From the NCBI GenBank assembly GCA_031550605.1, contig JAVBOK010000086.1, positions 1 through 64,000 on the forward strand: DNA of 64,000 bases. Reading direction: 5' to 3'. A program made the translations under genes and the position numbers. The notes under the pieces were generated by a model, which worked only from the letters and a program-made list of their open reading frames with translations, was not told the DNA's origin and did not search any database. Below, piece after piece: positions 7,374 through 16,392 of this stretch (the first letter of the stretch is position 1; every line of letters starts with the position of its first letter). Source of the stretch: FLUQ01 sp031550605 (lineage in GTDB: Bacteria > Desulfobacterota > Desulfovibrionia > Desulfovibrionales > Desulfovibrionaceae).

Positions 7374-9668
7374 CTACGGGGCAAAGGGGATGGCCGCGGG
7401 TTGTTTTTCCAGAATATCCACGACCGTAAAGCGGGCTGAAGCGGCATTGCCTGCTTCATCCACCAGGGAAATGTCGTGCTTGCCGGGCTTCAGAGGCCAG
7501 AGGAGCGACGCTCCTTTTTTCTGCGGGCCGAAAAATTCCTGGTCAATGAACCAGTATACGTTGCCCTTTGCTCCTTCGCAGGCCAGGGCGATGCTCTGTT
7601 CCGCCGCCAGGGGGGTGATGAAAAAGGTTGAGCCCGGCAGCGGCGCGGTGATGTCGATGCGCTCTTTGGCGGCAAAAGCCGTATTCCTGCGGGTCACGTA
7701 ATCTTCCAGTTCCGCCGGGAGCAGGGTTTCGGTCCCGCCGGCCCTGACGGCGTGCATGGCGCAGGGCTGGGTCCGGGTTACGTCCCGGATGCGCCAGGCT
7801 TGCTGGCGGACGGGGCAGGCCGGGGACGCCGGCATGCCGGAAAGGGCGCAGGCCGTGAAGCGTTCCAGATTTTCAGGGGGCTGATACCAGGTCTGCTCTC
7901 CGGGGCGGACCGGGATGTCCCGAAGAATCGCCAGGGCCATCGGGGCGGCGACGGGCAGGCCCATCAGCCCGGGGTGGGGCCGCCCTTCCGGGTCGCCCAG
8001 CCAGACGGCCACGGTCAGGGCCGGGGTATAGGCTGCCGTCCAGGCGTCGCGCAGCCCGTATGAGGTACCGGTCTTGAAGGCGACGGCGCGGCCCTGGTCC
8101 AGCAGAGCCTGGCGCAGGACGGGCGACATGCGCCCAGTCTCGCGCAGGCTTTCTGTAATAAGAAAAGACGCGGCGGCGGAAAAAAGCCTGCTTTCGCCCA
8201 GCCGCCCCGGCCGCGCCTTTTCCGCCAGCGGGGTCATGGGACGCCGCAAACCCAGGGTCGCCAGGGTTGAATAGGCCTGCAGCGTCTGCAGCAGCGTCAC
8301 CTCGCAGCCGCCCAGGGCCAGGGAGTCGCCGTAATGGCCGGCGGGCCGGTCAAGATGCGCGAATCCCGCATCGCGCAGGCTTTGCAGGACGGCTTCGCCC
8401 CCGGCCATGCGCAACACCCGCACCGCCGGGGCGTTCAGGGAATTGGCCAGAGCGGACGCGGCGCTGACCGGGCCGCGATAGACGCGGTCATAATTGCGCG
8501 GGGCCTCGCCGGCGAAGGACAAAGGCGTATCGGCCAGCAGGGACACGGGCAGCAGCCGGCCCTGTTCCACAGCCCGCAGATAGACAAAGGGTTTCAGAGC
8601 GGAACCGGGAGAACGCGGCGCGTTGCCGCAGTCCACCCACTGGCGTCTCTCGTCCAGGTCGAAACGGGCGTTGCCCACATAGGCGGCAAGCGCGCCGGTC
8701 CGGTTGTCCATGATGCCGCCGGCTGCGGTAATCTGGGGGGGGAACAGGCGCAACTGCTCGTGCAGCCGCCGCTCCAGCGCATTTTGCAGAAACGGATCCA
8801 GCGTGGTGCGCACCGGGTGCGCGCCCTTTTCCCACCAGCCGCCGGGCAGGGCGCGAAAGGCGATGTCCGCGAAATGGCGGTGGTCCTTGGGTATGGCGGA
8901 ACGGCCGGGGGGCAGTTTCTCCAGCAGGGCGAGGCGCAGCCGCTCTTCGGGAATGGTTCCCCGCAGCCGAAGTTGCCGGAGGATGGCGTTCCGGCGCTCC
9001 AAGGTCTTTTCCGGGTTTTTGTCCGGCCGGTACACGGAAGGCCCGCGCAGCATTCCAATAAGCAGCGCCGATTCCGCCAACGACAGTTCCGCCGCCTTTT
9101 TGCCGAAATAGCTGCGGGAAGCGGCTTCCACTCCCCGCACGGGGCCGCCGAAAGGCGCCCGGTTCAAGTAGAGCTCAAGAATTTCCCGTTTGCTCAGACA
9201 GCGTTCCAGATTCACGGCCTGCGCAAATTCGCGGACCTTGCTGCGCCACGTGCGGGCGCTGGGATAGGTCAGGCGGATGACCTGGCTGCTGATGGTCGAT
9301 GCGCCCGAAACCACCGTTCCGGCGCGCAGATTCTGCCATACGGCGCGGGCAAGGGCCAGAATGTCCATGCCGAAGTGGCCGTGAAAGCGTTTGTCTTCCA
9401 CCGCGACCGCGACCAGAGGCAGCCAGGGGCCCATGCGGTCCAGGGGTACGGGCAGGCAGTATTCCTCGCGGCTGGACAGGCGCGCGTGAAAAAGTTCGCC
9501 CCTGGCGTCGAGCAGGGCCGGGGATACGGGCCATGTCCGCACGTCGGGCAGGGGGGAGGGCGTGGCCAGAAGCAGCGCGGCGACGCCCGAAACCGCGATC
9601 AGGGCCGCAAGGGCAAGGGCGCGCGCCAGCCGGCGCCGGAAAAAGGAAAAACAAAGGGGATGTTTCAT
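7374..9668 (-). CDS. pbpC: Penicillin-binding protein 1C
   Basis: Bifunctional peptidoglycan glycosyltransferase/transpeptidase of the PBP1C group, 764 residues, close to the 770 of E. coli PbpC. An N-terminal membrane anchor lies at about 15-36. The GT51 domain has catalytic Glu91 in E-D-K-R-F and the S-T-I-S-S-Q-V motif. The transpeptidase domain shows S-A-L-K (SxxK), S-L-N (SxN) and K-T-G-T-S. The C-terminal 90 or so residues fit the PBP1C-specific extension. I chose the ATG at 9668 because it places the anchor at the N terminus; no good ribosome site is visible at any candidate start, and the frame stays open to 9827. The alpha-2-macroglobulin partner gene (yfhM) often found beside pbpC is absent here. 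Confidence 0.9.
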   Translation of the reverse strand: MKHPLCFSFFRRRLARALALAALIAVSGVAALLLATPSPLPDVRTWPVSPALLDARGELFHARLSSREEYCLPVPLDRMGPWLPLVAVAVEDKRFHGHFGMDILALARAVWQNLRAGTVVSGASTISSQVIRLTYPSARTWRSKVREFAQAVNLERCLSKREILELYLNRAPFGGPVRGVEAASRSYFGKKAAELSLAESALLIGMLRGPSVYRPDKNPEKTLERRNAILRQLRLRGTIPEERLRLALLEKLPPGRSAIPKDHRHFADIAFRALPGGWWEKGAHPVRTTLDPFLQNALERRLHEQLRLFPPQITAAGGIMDNRTGALAAYVGNARFDLDERRQWVDCGNAPRSPGSALKPFVYLRAVEQGRLLPVSLLADTPLSFAGEAPRNYDRVYRGPVSAASALANSLNAPAVRVLRMAGGEAVLQSLRDAGFAHLDRPAGHYGDSLALGGCEVTLLQTLQAYSTLATLGLRRPMTPLAEKARPGRLGESRLFSAAASFLITESLRETGRMSPVLRQALLDQGRAVAFKTGTSYGLRDAWTAAYTPALTVAVWLGDPEGRPHPGLMGLPVAAPMALAILRDIPVRPGEQTWYQPPENLERFTACALSGMPASPACPVRQQAWRIRDVTRTQPCAMHAVRAGGTETLLPAELEDYVTRRNTAFAAKERIDITAPLPGSTFFITPLAAEQSIALACEGAKGNVYWFIDQEFFGPQKKGASLLWPLKPGKHDISLVDEAGNAASARFTVVDILEKQPAAIPFAP

Positions 9669-9851
9669 GGAATATCGGGTGGCAGTTTGCTCGTATGGTT
9701 GCCAGGATACAGAAAAAAAGCGGAAAAATCCAGTGCCGGCCATCGCCCGGGGCAGGCCGCGCGATGGCGGCAGAATCCTGTCCGGGGCGTTGCGGATCAG
9801 GAGCGGACTCAGGGAACGCCGCCACATGGTCCGGACTTGTGCGCTTGTTTT

Positions 9852-11219
9852 TCAGGGCCGCGATGCGACGCCATTACGCGGCGACAAGCCCGCGGCTGGA
9901 CCGGAATGATCCGGACCCCCCGGCCGGCTATCCGCAAGGAACGGAAAGAGCATCTCCCCGGCGGCCAGCAGTTCCGCGTCCGCCCCATAATCCCCGACCA
10001 GCTGCAGCCCGAGCGGCAGGCCGCCCTGGCCGCGCCCCGCGGGGAGGCACAGCGCCGGCAGGCCCGCCAGGGACCAGGGCTGGTTCATTACCGGGTCGCC
10101 CGTGACGTGCAGGCCTTTGTCCGCTTCGCCCACGGCGGCGGGGCAGACAAAGGCGTCAAGGCCGTGGTCGCGCATCAGGCCGCGCAGACGCCGCCGCAGT
10201 TCCTGTTGCGCCTCATGCCCGGCCGCGACGGCTTCGTCGCCAAACCCGCGTCCGGCGAGGATCTGTTCGCGCGTTCCCGGCCGGTACATGGCTGCGTACC
10301 GGTCGAACCAGGGGGCATGGGTTTGCGCCAGTTCAGCCCAGGCCAGTTGGACCGTGCGCCGATTCAGCGTTGCAATGTCGTCCAGGCAGGGCGTTTCGAC
10401 GCATTCCACCCGGCCTCCGCAGGGTGCGGCCAGCGCGGCCAGCGTGGCGCGGAAACGGGCCAGGGCGTCCGGGGCCGCCTGATTCAGATACGGCCCGGCG
10501 GGAATGCCCAGGCGCAGCTGCCGCGGGGCCTTGGTCCGCGTCAGGTCCGGCATGACGGCGCCGGCAACGGTCGCGATTTCCGCGGGCGTGGCGCAGAAAA
10601 AGCCCACATGGTCCAGGCTGGGGGAAAAGGGTATGGCTCCGTCCGCGGGAACACGGCCGTACGAGGGTTTGAACCCCGTGATGCCGCAGAAGGACGCGGG
10701 CCGGATGATCGAACCCAGGGTCTGCGAGCCGAGAGCCAGGGGAAAGAACCCCGCCGCGACCCCGGCGGCGGAACCGCTGCTGGATCCGCCCGGCGTGTGC
10801 GCGCGGTTGTGCGGGTTGGCGGTGGCAGCCGGTTCCCGCGAGGCGAATTCCGTGGTGGCTGTGATGCCGACAACGATGGCCCCGGCGCGGCGCAGCGCGC
10901 CCACCAGGGACGCTTCCGGCCCGGTGAAAAGGTCGGCGGGCAGAAGGGACCCGCAACGGATGCGCCGCCCTTTCGTCCGGTACAGGCCCTTGACTCCCGC
11001 GGGCGCCCCGAACAGGGGCGGCCGCGCGTTTGCGTCGGGCCAGGCGGCGAGCAGGGCATCCAGGTCGCGCAGCACCCGGTCCCGGTCGGGAATTTCGCTT
11101 TCAAACACGCGCAGGTCGGGCTCGAATGTTTCGATGCGCGCGAACATGGCGTCATACAGGGCGCGCAATTGCGCCGCATCCGCAAACCGGAAATCGTCGA
11201 TGCCGGGGAACTGGAGCAT
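9852..11219 (-). CDS. Amidase-signature family hydrolase
   Basis: A 455-residue enzyme of the amidase signature family. The Ser-cisSer-Lys triad is visible: Lys in G-A-P-A-G-V-K-G, the cis-Ser in P-G-G-S-S-S-G-S-A, and the nucleophile Ser in T-L-G-S-I-I-R-P-A. Substrate is unknown; gatB and gatC are not nearby, so a role as GatA is unlikely. The ATG at 11219 has GAGG five bases upstream. An alternative ATG at 11252 overlaps the stop of the upstream gene as ATGA and would add 11 residues. Either start leaves the gene tightly linked to the PstS-like membrane protein. Confidence 0.82.
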   Translation of the reverse strand: MLQFPGIDDFRFADAAQLRALYDAMFARIETFEPDLRVFESEIPDRDRVLRDLDALLAAWPDANARPPLFGAPAGVKGLYRTKGRRIRCGSLLPADLFTGPEASLVGALRRAGAIVVGITATTEFASREPAATANPHNRAHTPGGSSSGSAAGVAAGFFPLALGSQTLGSIIRPASFCGITGFKPSYGRVPADGAIPFSPSLDHVGFFCATPAEIATVAGAVMPDLTRTKAPRQLRLGIPAGPYLNQAAPDALARFRATLAALAAPCGGRVECVETPCLDDIATLNRRTVQLAWAELAQTHAPWFDRYAAMYRPGTREQILAGRGFGDEAVAAGHEAQQELRRRLRGLMRDHGLDAFVCPAAVGEADKGLHVTGDPVMNQPWSLAGLPALCLPAGRGQGGLPLGLQLVGDYGADAELLAAGEMLFPFLADSRPGGPDHSGPAAGLSPRNGVASRP

Positions 11220-11248
11220 GGCTACCTCGTGAATCCGCGGGCGGCGGG

Positions 11249-13012
11249 TCATCCGCCCAGGGGGACATAACCCGTTCTGGCGATCAGAGCCCGGCCTTCC
11301 GGGCCGGTCAGCCAGTCGATCAGGGCGGTCGTTTCCTTGCTGAGCGGCCCTTCGCGCACAACCGCATAAAAGGGCACGGTAAAGGGATAGCTGTTGTCCG
11401 CGATGCGGGCAGGGTCGGGGGGGATGCCGTTCACGGCCAGCAGTTTCAGCCCGGTGCCCTTCCGGGCGTTTTCCGGGCGGGGCGGCGCGCCGGGAATGAC
11501 GGGCGCGCGGCGCATTTCCGTGGCGTACCAGCGGAAGGAATAGCCGATGGCGGACGATTCGTTCCGGTACTCGGCCACCTGGGTGATGATGCCGCCCATT
11601 TCCAGAATCAGTTCCTCGCGCAGGGGCGTGGCCGGTTTTTCATCCCGCATGACGAAGCGCCGCATGGCGGTCTGGCTGCCGGAATTTTCCGGCCGCTGAT
11701 AGGCCGTGACGGCCGCGTCGGGTCCGCCGAAATCTTTCCAGTTCGTCTTTTTGCGGGTGTACATGTCCCGTATCTGCTCCGGGGTGAGGCTGCCCACCGG
11801 GTTGGATTCGTGGACCAGAAAAACGAAGGCTTCCCTGCCCAGGGGGATCAGGCGCAGCGCGATGCCGTTTTTTTCCGCCTCCCGCCGCTGCTCCGCCGAG
11901 GGTTCAAAGGCGAAGACGACGTCCGTTTCGCCGCGGATCAGGCCGGAATACGCCTTGCGCGTCGTGGTGCAGCGCAGGGCCGTCCGCCAGTCCCCGCCCT
12001 TCTCGTCAGCCCGGGACCGGCCGCCGGGTACGGGGGACGGCTCCGCGTACAGGGCTTTGAAGGCGGCCGCGTACAGGGGATAAAAGGCAGTGGAGCCGTC
12101 CATGCGGGGATAGTTGCCGGCAATGCGCAGGGACGGCTGCCTGTCCGGAACGGCCAGCAGGTTTTGGGCGGCAAAGGGGCTGTACAGATACAGCTCCGCC
12201 TCGTCCCGTACAATATTCTCCGTGTTCCAGACGGAGCGGGGGGAGATCAGCGTTGATTCGATGGCATGGATCTGCCAGCAGAGCAGGGCCGCCGGGCAGA
12301 GCAGCCCCGCGGCGGGCAGAAGGGCCGTCCCCCGCCGCCGGGGCGGGGAAGGCATCACGGCGGTGCCCTTGTCCGTGAGTTCACAGGTAAGAAAGCGGCT
12401 GGCCGCCGCTTCTGCCCGCCGGCCGGCGCCGGCCAGGACGATGCCCGCCAGAAAGGACAACTGGTAGAACAACCCGGCGCCGATACCCTGCCAGTCCTCG
12501 AAAATGGCGGGATAGAAGAGGCCGTACTGGGTCAGAAGGTCCGTGCCGAAGATGTGCCGCAAAAAGGCCGGCACGGCCGCGGGGTCCTCGGGCAGAAGAC
12601 CCCGCAGATCAGCCAGCCACAGAATCTGGAACGGCGGCTGGCTGCACAGCCGGGTCAGCCGCCAGGCGGCGGTTTCGGCGGAATAGTCGCCGCCCGTGCT
12701 GTGCAGGGCAAAGGCCCAGAGCAGCATCAGCAGCGCGGGAAAAAGCAGAAAGGGCGGGCGGATCCGGCGCGGTCCGGCGGATGAACGGGTCAGCCGGCCG
12801 TACGCAAGACCGCAGACAAGCAGCGCCAGGCAGACGCAGGACGTAATTTTCCAGTACGGAGTCCGGAACCGGCCGGGATCGTAAAGCCAGGGCAGATATT
12901 CCGCGGCAAGGCCCGAACCGTGCTCCAGCCACAGGGCGAAAAGCGGTCCGGCCGTGCCGGCGAAAAGCAGCTGGAAAAAAACAGCCGTCAAGCAGGAGGC
13001 GATAGCACGCAT
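11249..13012 (-). CDS. Membrane protein with a C-terminal PstS-like substrate-binding domain
   Basis: A 587-residue protein in two parts. Residues 1 to about 250 hold five likely membrane segments (about 7-28, 55-72, 87-104, 177-196, 228-246). From about 270 onward it resembles phosphate-binding PstS proteins, including P-R-M-D-G-S-T-A-F-Y-P-L-Y and the later S-G-S-Q-T-A and G-Y-S-F-R-W regions. The usual PstS is a free or lipid-anchored binding protein, so this is a fusion to a multi-span module. No pstCAB or pho genes are adjacent. The start at 13012 is chosen because translation from the longer frame (to 13228) begins in repeat-like sequence; the ribosome site is weak (AAGG). The ligand may be phosphate or another oxyanion, and a sensing role is possible. 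Confidence 0.7.
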   Translation of the reverse strand: MRAIASCLTAVFFQLLFAGTAGPLFALWLEHGSGLAAEYLPWLYDPGRFRTPYWKITSCVCLALLVCGLAYGRLTRSSAGPRRIRPPFLLFPALLMLLWAFALHSTGGDYSAETAAWRLTRLCSQPPFQILWLADLRGLLPEDPAAVPAFLRHIFGTDLLTQYGLFYPAIFEDWQGIGAGLFYQLSFLAGIVLAGAGRRAEAAASRFLTCELTDKGTAVMPSPPRRRGTALLPAAGLLCPAALLCWQIHAIESTLISPRSVWNTENIVRDEAELYLYSPFAAQNLLAVPDRQPSLRIAGNYPRMDGSTAFYPLYAAAFKALYAEPSPVPGGRSRADEKGGDWRTALRCTTTRKAYSGLIRGETDVVFAFEPSAEQRREAEKNGIALRLIPLGREAFVFLVHESNPVGSLTPEQIRDMYTRKKTNWKDFGGPDAAVTAYQRPENSGSQTAMRRFVMRDEKPATPLREELILEMGGIITQVAEYRNESSAIGYSFRWYATEMRRAPVIPGAPPRPENARKGTGLKLLAVNGIPPDPARIADNSYPFTVPFYAVVREGPLSKETTALIDWLTGPEGRALIARTGYVPLGG

Positions 13013-13489
13013 CACGTCAGCCTTTTTTGCGGGCGGTCGGGTAGAGCATGCCCACTGTGAGATTGTCGCGTAACGGCTGGAAAAGCCCGTCCATGACGAT
13101 CTCGTGGCCCGGATTTGTATGCGGATCCCCGCGGGGCAGAGGGGTACCCTGCTCCGGGCGGCGCGGCAGGCCGGGGCAACCAGGGCCGGCGCATCCAATT
13201 TTCTTTGCTGCCGCGGCGTTGCCGCCACGTGAGCCGCAAAAAAAGTTCATTGGCCCGGTGCTGCAAAAAGCTGTATTATTGCGGCACATCGGAATGAAGA
13301 TGCGCTCGTCCTGCGGGGCAGCGCGCCGGGTTGTTTTTTGCCCCGGATCCGTGCATATTCCGGATGCAACCGCAAACGCGCCGCTGCCGGCGGAGCAACG
13401 GGCCTTGTCCCGGCTTATCCCGGCGGATGCGTTTTGTCCAGAGCGCGCCGGCGTCAAATTCCGTCAAATTTTTTTCCGGAGAATTTGTG
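13013..13489. other. Intergenic region with a dispersed repeat copy
   Basis: A gap of 477 bases between divergent genes. Positions 13058-13097 match an intergenic repeat found near 51 kb. A weak sigma-70-like pair, TTGGCC at 13250-13255 and TATTAT at 13274-13279 (18-base spacer), points toward the lipoprotein gene. The open frames across this stretch on the minus strand have no start signals or protein-like features. Confidence 0.5.
13058..13097 (+). repeat. Dispersed intergenic repeat, copy G
   Basis: Forty bases starting TGAGATTGTCGCGTAACGGC match the reverse complement of 51071-51110 at 33 of 40 positions. Both copies lie between genes. Confidence 0.65.
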
Positions 13490-14104
13490 ATGCATCCGTT
13501 CCGCTCCGTCCTTTTCCCCTTGCTTGCGTTCGTTCTTTTCCTGCCCGCCTGCGCGCCGCAGAGCAAAAGTTCGGAACCCGTCTCCCCGGCTCCCGTCGTG
13601 GTGCAACTGCCGGGCGGCGTTTCGCTGTCCCTGCCGAAAAGCTGGGCTCCCGTGAACCCCTTGCCGGACAATCTGGCCGCCGCGCCCGTGGTCGCGGCCA
13701 GAGTGAACGCCAAAGGCACGCGGCTTGCCACGGTTTCCGTGCGGGACATGGCCGCGCGCAGGACCATCGGCCAGGACGGGCTCAGGGCCATGTCCGAAGC
13801 GGAGCGCACGGTTTTTCTCGATAAAAACACGGACGCGGCCCGGCAAGTGTTCAAAGACCGGGGCGAAGTGCTTTCCGTGGTTTCCCGCCTGCGCGAAATG
13901 AACGGCTATTGCTGCATCATGACCACGATAGAGTTCATTCCGGACGCGGACAAGGCGGACAAGTTGTCCACCACGGCCGTGCGGGCGGAATACATGCTGC
14001 CCGAACGCTATGTGTCGCTGACCGTGGAATACGGCACGCGCTCTCTCAACACGGCTCTGGACAACGATATCGAAGCCATCCTGGCGCTTTTCCGGCCGGC
14101 ATGA
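13490..14104 (+). CDS. Predicted lipoprotein of unknown function
   Basis: A 204-residue protein with a lipoprotein signal: a basic start, a hydrophobic core and the lipobox L-P-A-C with Cys21. The mature part opens with a Ser/Pro-rich linker and has no motif I recognise. It probably sits in the periplasm, attached to a membrane. The ATG at 13490 has CCGGAG eight bases before it; the longer frame from 13331 would hide the signal sequence. The gene is transcribed alone and ends before the terminator at 14174-14210. Confidence 0.75.
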   Translation: MHPFRSVLFPLLAFVLFLPACAPQSKSSEPVSPAPVVVQLPGGVSLSLPKSWAPVNPLPDNLAAAPVVAARVNAKGTRLATVSVRDMAARRTIGQDGLRAMSEAERTVFLDKNTDAARQVFKDRGEVLSVVSRLREMNGYCCIMTTIEFIPDADKADKLSTTAVRAEYMLPERYVSLTVEYGTRSLNTALDNDIEAILALFRPA

Positions 14105-14486
14105 TCCTTGCCGCCGTCAGGCGCCGGAGCGGGCCTGCCTTGACAAGCCACGGCGTTGCGGAATTTGTCATCAACAGAACAGGATACGTGGAAAACGTAT
14201 CCTGTTCTGTTTGAGAACGGCTTGCGTATTCGCCGGTTCCGGTAACGCCCTCTTGACATAATTTCATTTTCAATCAAAAAAGAAAAAAATATATCAAACT
14301 ACATCATAAATATAACGGATCGCGCCTGCCGAAATTGCGCAAGCCGATTTTTTTTCTTACTGCCGGGTCTGCCGTTTCGTGCAGCGGCATGTTTGCAAAT
14401 GATCCATTTTGTCAGAGTGCTCTGGATGGTTACGGAGAAAATCCGGCAGGCGTGATCTGCCCGATACCGAGGAGGCCAGGAAGACA
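14105..14486. other. Intergenic region upstream of the TRAP operon
   Basis: A 382-base gap with the terminator at 14174-14210, then an AT-rich tract (about 14253-14315), then a less AT-rich leader to the TRAP start. TTGACA occurs at 14253-14258, but no acceptable -10 box follows at the right distance. It should hold the promoter of the TRAP operon, which I could not place. Confidence 0.5.
14174..14210 (+). terminator. Terminator after the lipoprotein gene
   Basis: Perfect 15-base arms (ACAGAACAGGATACG and its complement) around a seven-base loop, with short T runs at the end. It lies 70 bases past the lipoprotein stop. Confidence 0.75.
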
Positions 14487-16379
14487 ATGATGCATGGTTC
14501 GGAGAGGAAAAGGAAAATTATCGACGGCGCCTTGATTTCCATGTTTTTCTATCACTTCTACATAGCGCTCACCGGACTGCCGGAACCGCTTTCCGTTCGT
14601 TCCATCCACGTTTCCTTTGTTCTGTTTCTCGGGTTTGTCAGATATCGGTTTTCCTCCAAAGACAAGTCCACAGAGGTTCCCTGGTATGACTGGGCGCTTG
14701 CCTGCGCCGGGGTCGTTTCCGCGGTGTACATGCATCTGCGCTACGAAGAGATCACCCTGCGCATGCCCTATTTTGACCCCTTGACGCCGGGAGAATGGGG
14801 CATCGGGATCATGACCCTGGTTCTGGTCCTTGAACTGACCCGCCGGAGCATCGGTTGGACCCTGCCCATCCTGGTGCTCCTTACCATCGTCCACAGCGTG
14901 TTCGGGCCGCATTTTCCCGGCATGCTCAACCACCCGGGCATTCCTCTGCAAAATGTCATCGACCACCTGTTTCTGACCAGCAACGGGCTGTATGGCGCGT
15001 TGACCTCTCTGTCCCTGGCGGAAATTTTCATGTTCATCACCTTCGGGGCCTTTATCCAGGTCGTGGGCGGAGAAGCGTTTTTCACCCAGGTTGCGGAAGG
15101 GGCCACAAAAAATCTCATCGGCGGGCCGGCCAAGTCCGCGGTCATCGGCAGTTCCCTGTTCGGATGCGTCAGCGGCAGCGGGGCGGCCAACGTATACGCC
15201 ACCGGCGCCATCACCATCCCCATGATGAAGCGCGCCGGGTTCAAAGCCGAATTCGCCGCGGCCGTCGAAGCCTGCGCCTCCACGTTGGGGCAGATCATCC
15301 CCCCCGTCATGGGCGCGTCCGCCTTCCTGATCGCCGAATTCAGCCGCAGGCCGTATCTTGACGTGGCCTACGCGGCGGTGTTGCCGTCCATCTTTTATAT
15401 CTATGCGATTTACCTGGCAGTGCACATGGAAGCCAAAAAGATGGGCATCGGCGTGTACCAGGGGGCGGAAGAAATCCCGCCCATCAGAAAGACGCTGACG
15501 GATTACGGGCATCTGCTGCTGCCCGTCGCCGCCCTGGTATTCTTTCTGGCGGAACGCCGCACCGCCTATTACGCCGCAACCATGTCCACGATCGCCATCG
15601 TGCTGGTCGCGTTTTTGCGGGCCAACACCCGGCTGACCGTGGCCAAGTTTTTGGAAGGGCTGCGCAATTCCATCTGGCGTCTGGTCTCCATCGCGACCAC
15701 GCTGTTTTGCGCCGGCACCGCCGTTGCGGTGCTGCAGACCACGGGCGTGCCGTTCAAGTTCAGCAACTTCATCATCCAACTGGCGCAGGGGAACCTGCTG
15801 GTCACGCTTGTTCTGGTGGCCGTCACCGTCATCGTTTTGGGAATGGGGCTGCCCGTCAGCGGCGCGTTTCTGATCGCCGCGCTGTTCGGCGCGCCGGCCA
15901 TGATCGAACTGGGCGTCGATCCCTTTGTCTCCTACATGTTCATCTTCATGTTCGCCATGACCTCCATGATCACCCCGCCCGTGTGCATTTCCACCTTCGC
16001 CGCGGCGTCCATAGCGGGAACGGACTTCATGAGGACGGGGCTGCGCGGGGTGGCGCTGGGCTTTTCCGCGTATATCATCCCGTTCATGGTGGTATACAAC
16101 CCGACGCTGCTGAGCATTTTCGATCAGGGGATTTTTTTCGCGGCCCAGTCCTTTTTCTCCACGCTGCTGGGGATCTCTTCATTCGTGATCGGGGTATCCG
16201 GCATGTTCCTGATGCGCCTGAACGCCGTGCAGCGCATTATCCTTATCGTCATGGGCTGTGGCCTGATCTGGCCCGGAACGGTCTCGGACCTCATGGGTCT
16301 GGCGGGTTTCGCTTTTGTATACGTCTGGCAGAAGTATTTCCAAAAGCAGGACGGCCCGGCGACGGCCGGGTCCGCGTAA
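14487..16379 (+). CDS. TRAP transporter fused permease (small plus large subunit)
   Basis: A 630-residue integral membrane protein in which the DctQ-like four-helix part (about residues 15-150) is fused to the DctM-like part. The DctM region shows G-A-F-I-Q-V-V-G-G, C-V-S-G-S-G-A-A-N-V-Y-A-T-G and the repeat-related G-M-G-L-P-V-S-G-A. Fused permeases usually work with TAXI-type binding proteins, and two follow directly. Driven by an ion gradient, they import organic acids; the substrate here is unknown. The start at 14487 (ATGATG) has AGGA and an upstream GGAGG; the frame is open from 14409 without support. Confidence 0.92.
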   Translation: MMHGSERKRKIIDGALISMFFYHFYIALTGLPEPLSVRSIHVSFVLFLGFVRYRFSSKDKSTEVPWYDWALACAGVVSAVYMHLRYEEITLRMPYFDPLTPGEWGIGIMTLVLVLELTRRSIGWTLPILVLLTIVHSVFGPHFPGMLNHPGIPLQNVIDHLFLTSNGLYGALTSLSLAEIFMFITFGAFIQVVGGEAFFTQVAEGATKNLIGGPAKSAVIGSSLFGCVSGSGAANVYATGAITIPMMKRAGFKAEFAAAVEACASTLGQIIPPVMGASAFLIAEFSRRPYLDVAYAAVLPSIFYIYAIYLAVHMEAKKMGIGVYQGAEEIPPIRKTLTDYGHLLLPVAALVFFLAERRTAYYAATMSTIAIVLVAFLRANTRLTVAKFLEGLRNSIWRLVSIATTLFCAGTAVAVLQTTGVPFKFSNFIIQLAQGNLLVTLVLVAVTVIVLGMGLPVSGAFLIAALFGAPAMIELGVDPFVSYMFIFMFAMTSMITPPVCISTFAAASIAGTDFMRTGLRGVALGFSAYIIPFMVVYNPTLLSIFDQGIFFAAQSFFSTLLGISSFVIGVSGMFLMRLNAVQRIILIVMGCGLIWPGTVSDLMGLAGFAFVYVWQKYFQKQDGPATAGSA

Positions 16380-16392
16380 AGGAGCGGAGAGG

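Noticed and set aside
8334..11270. Very long open frame on the plus strand (978 codons) opposite pbpC and the amidase
   Set aside because: It is antisense to well-supported genes; such frames are common in GC-rich DNA. Its product is Gly/Arg/Pro-rich with no family resemblance and no ribosome site.
13017..13457. Small open frames upstream of the PstS-like membrane gene
   Set aside because: They lie in the intergenic repeat region, lack ribosome sites and show no family features.
14253..14258. TTGACA as the -35 box of the TRAP promoter
   Set aside because: No acceptable -10 box occurs 16-18 bases downstream.
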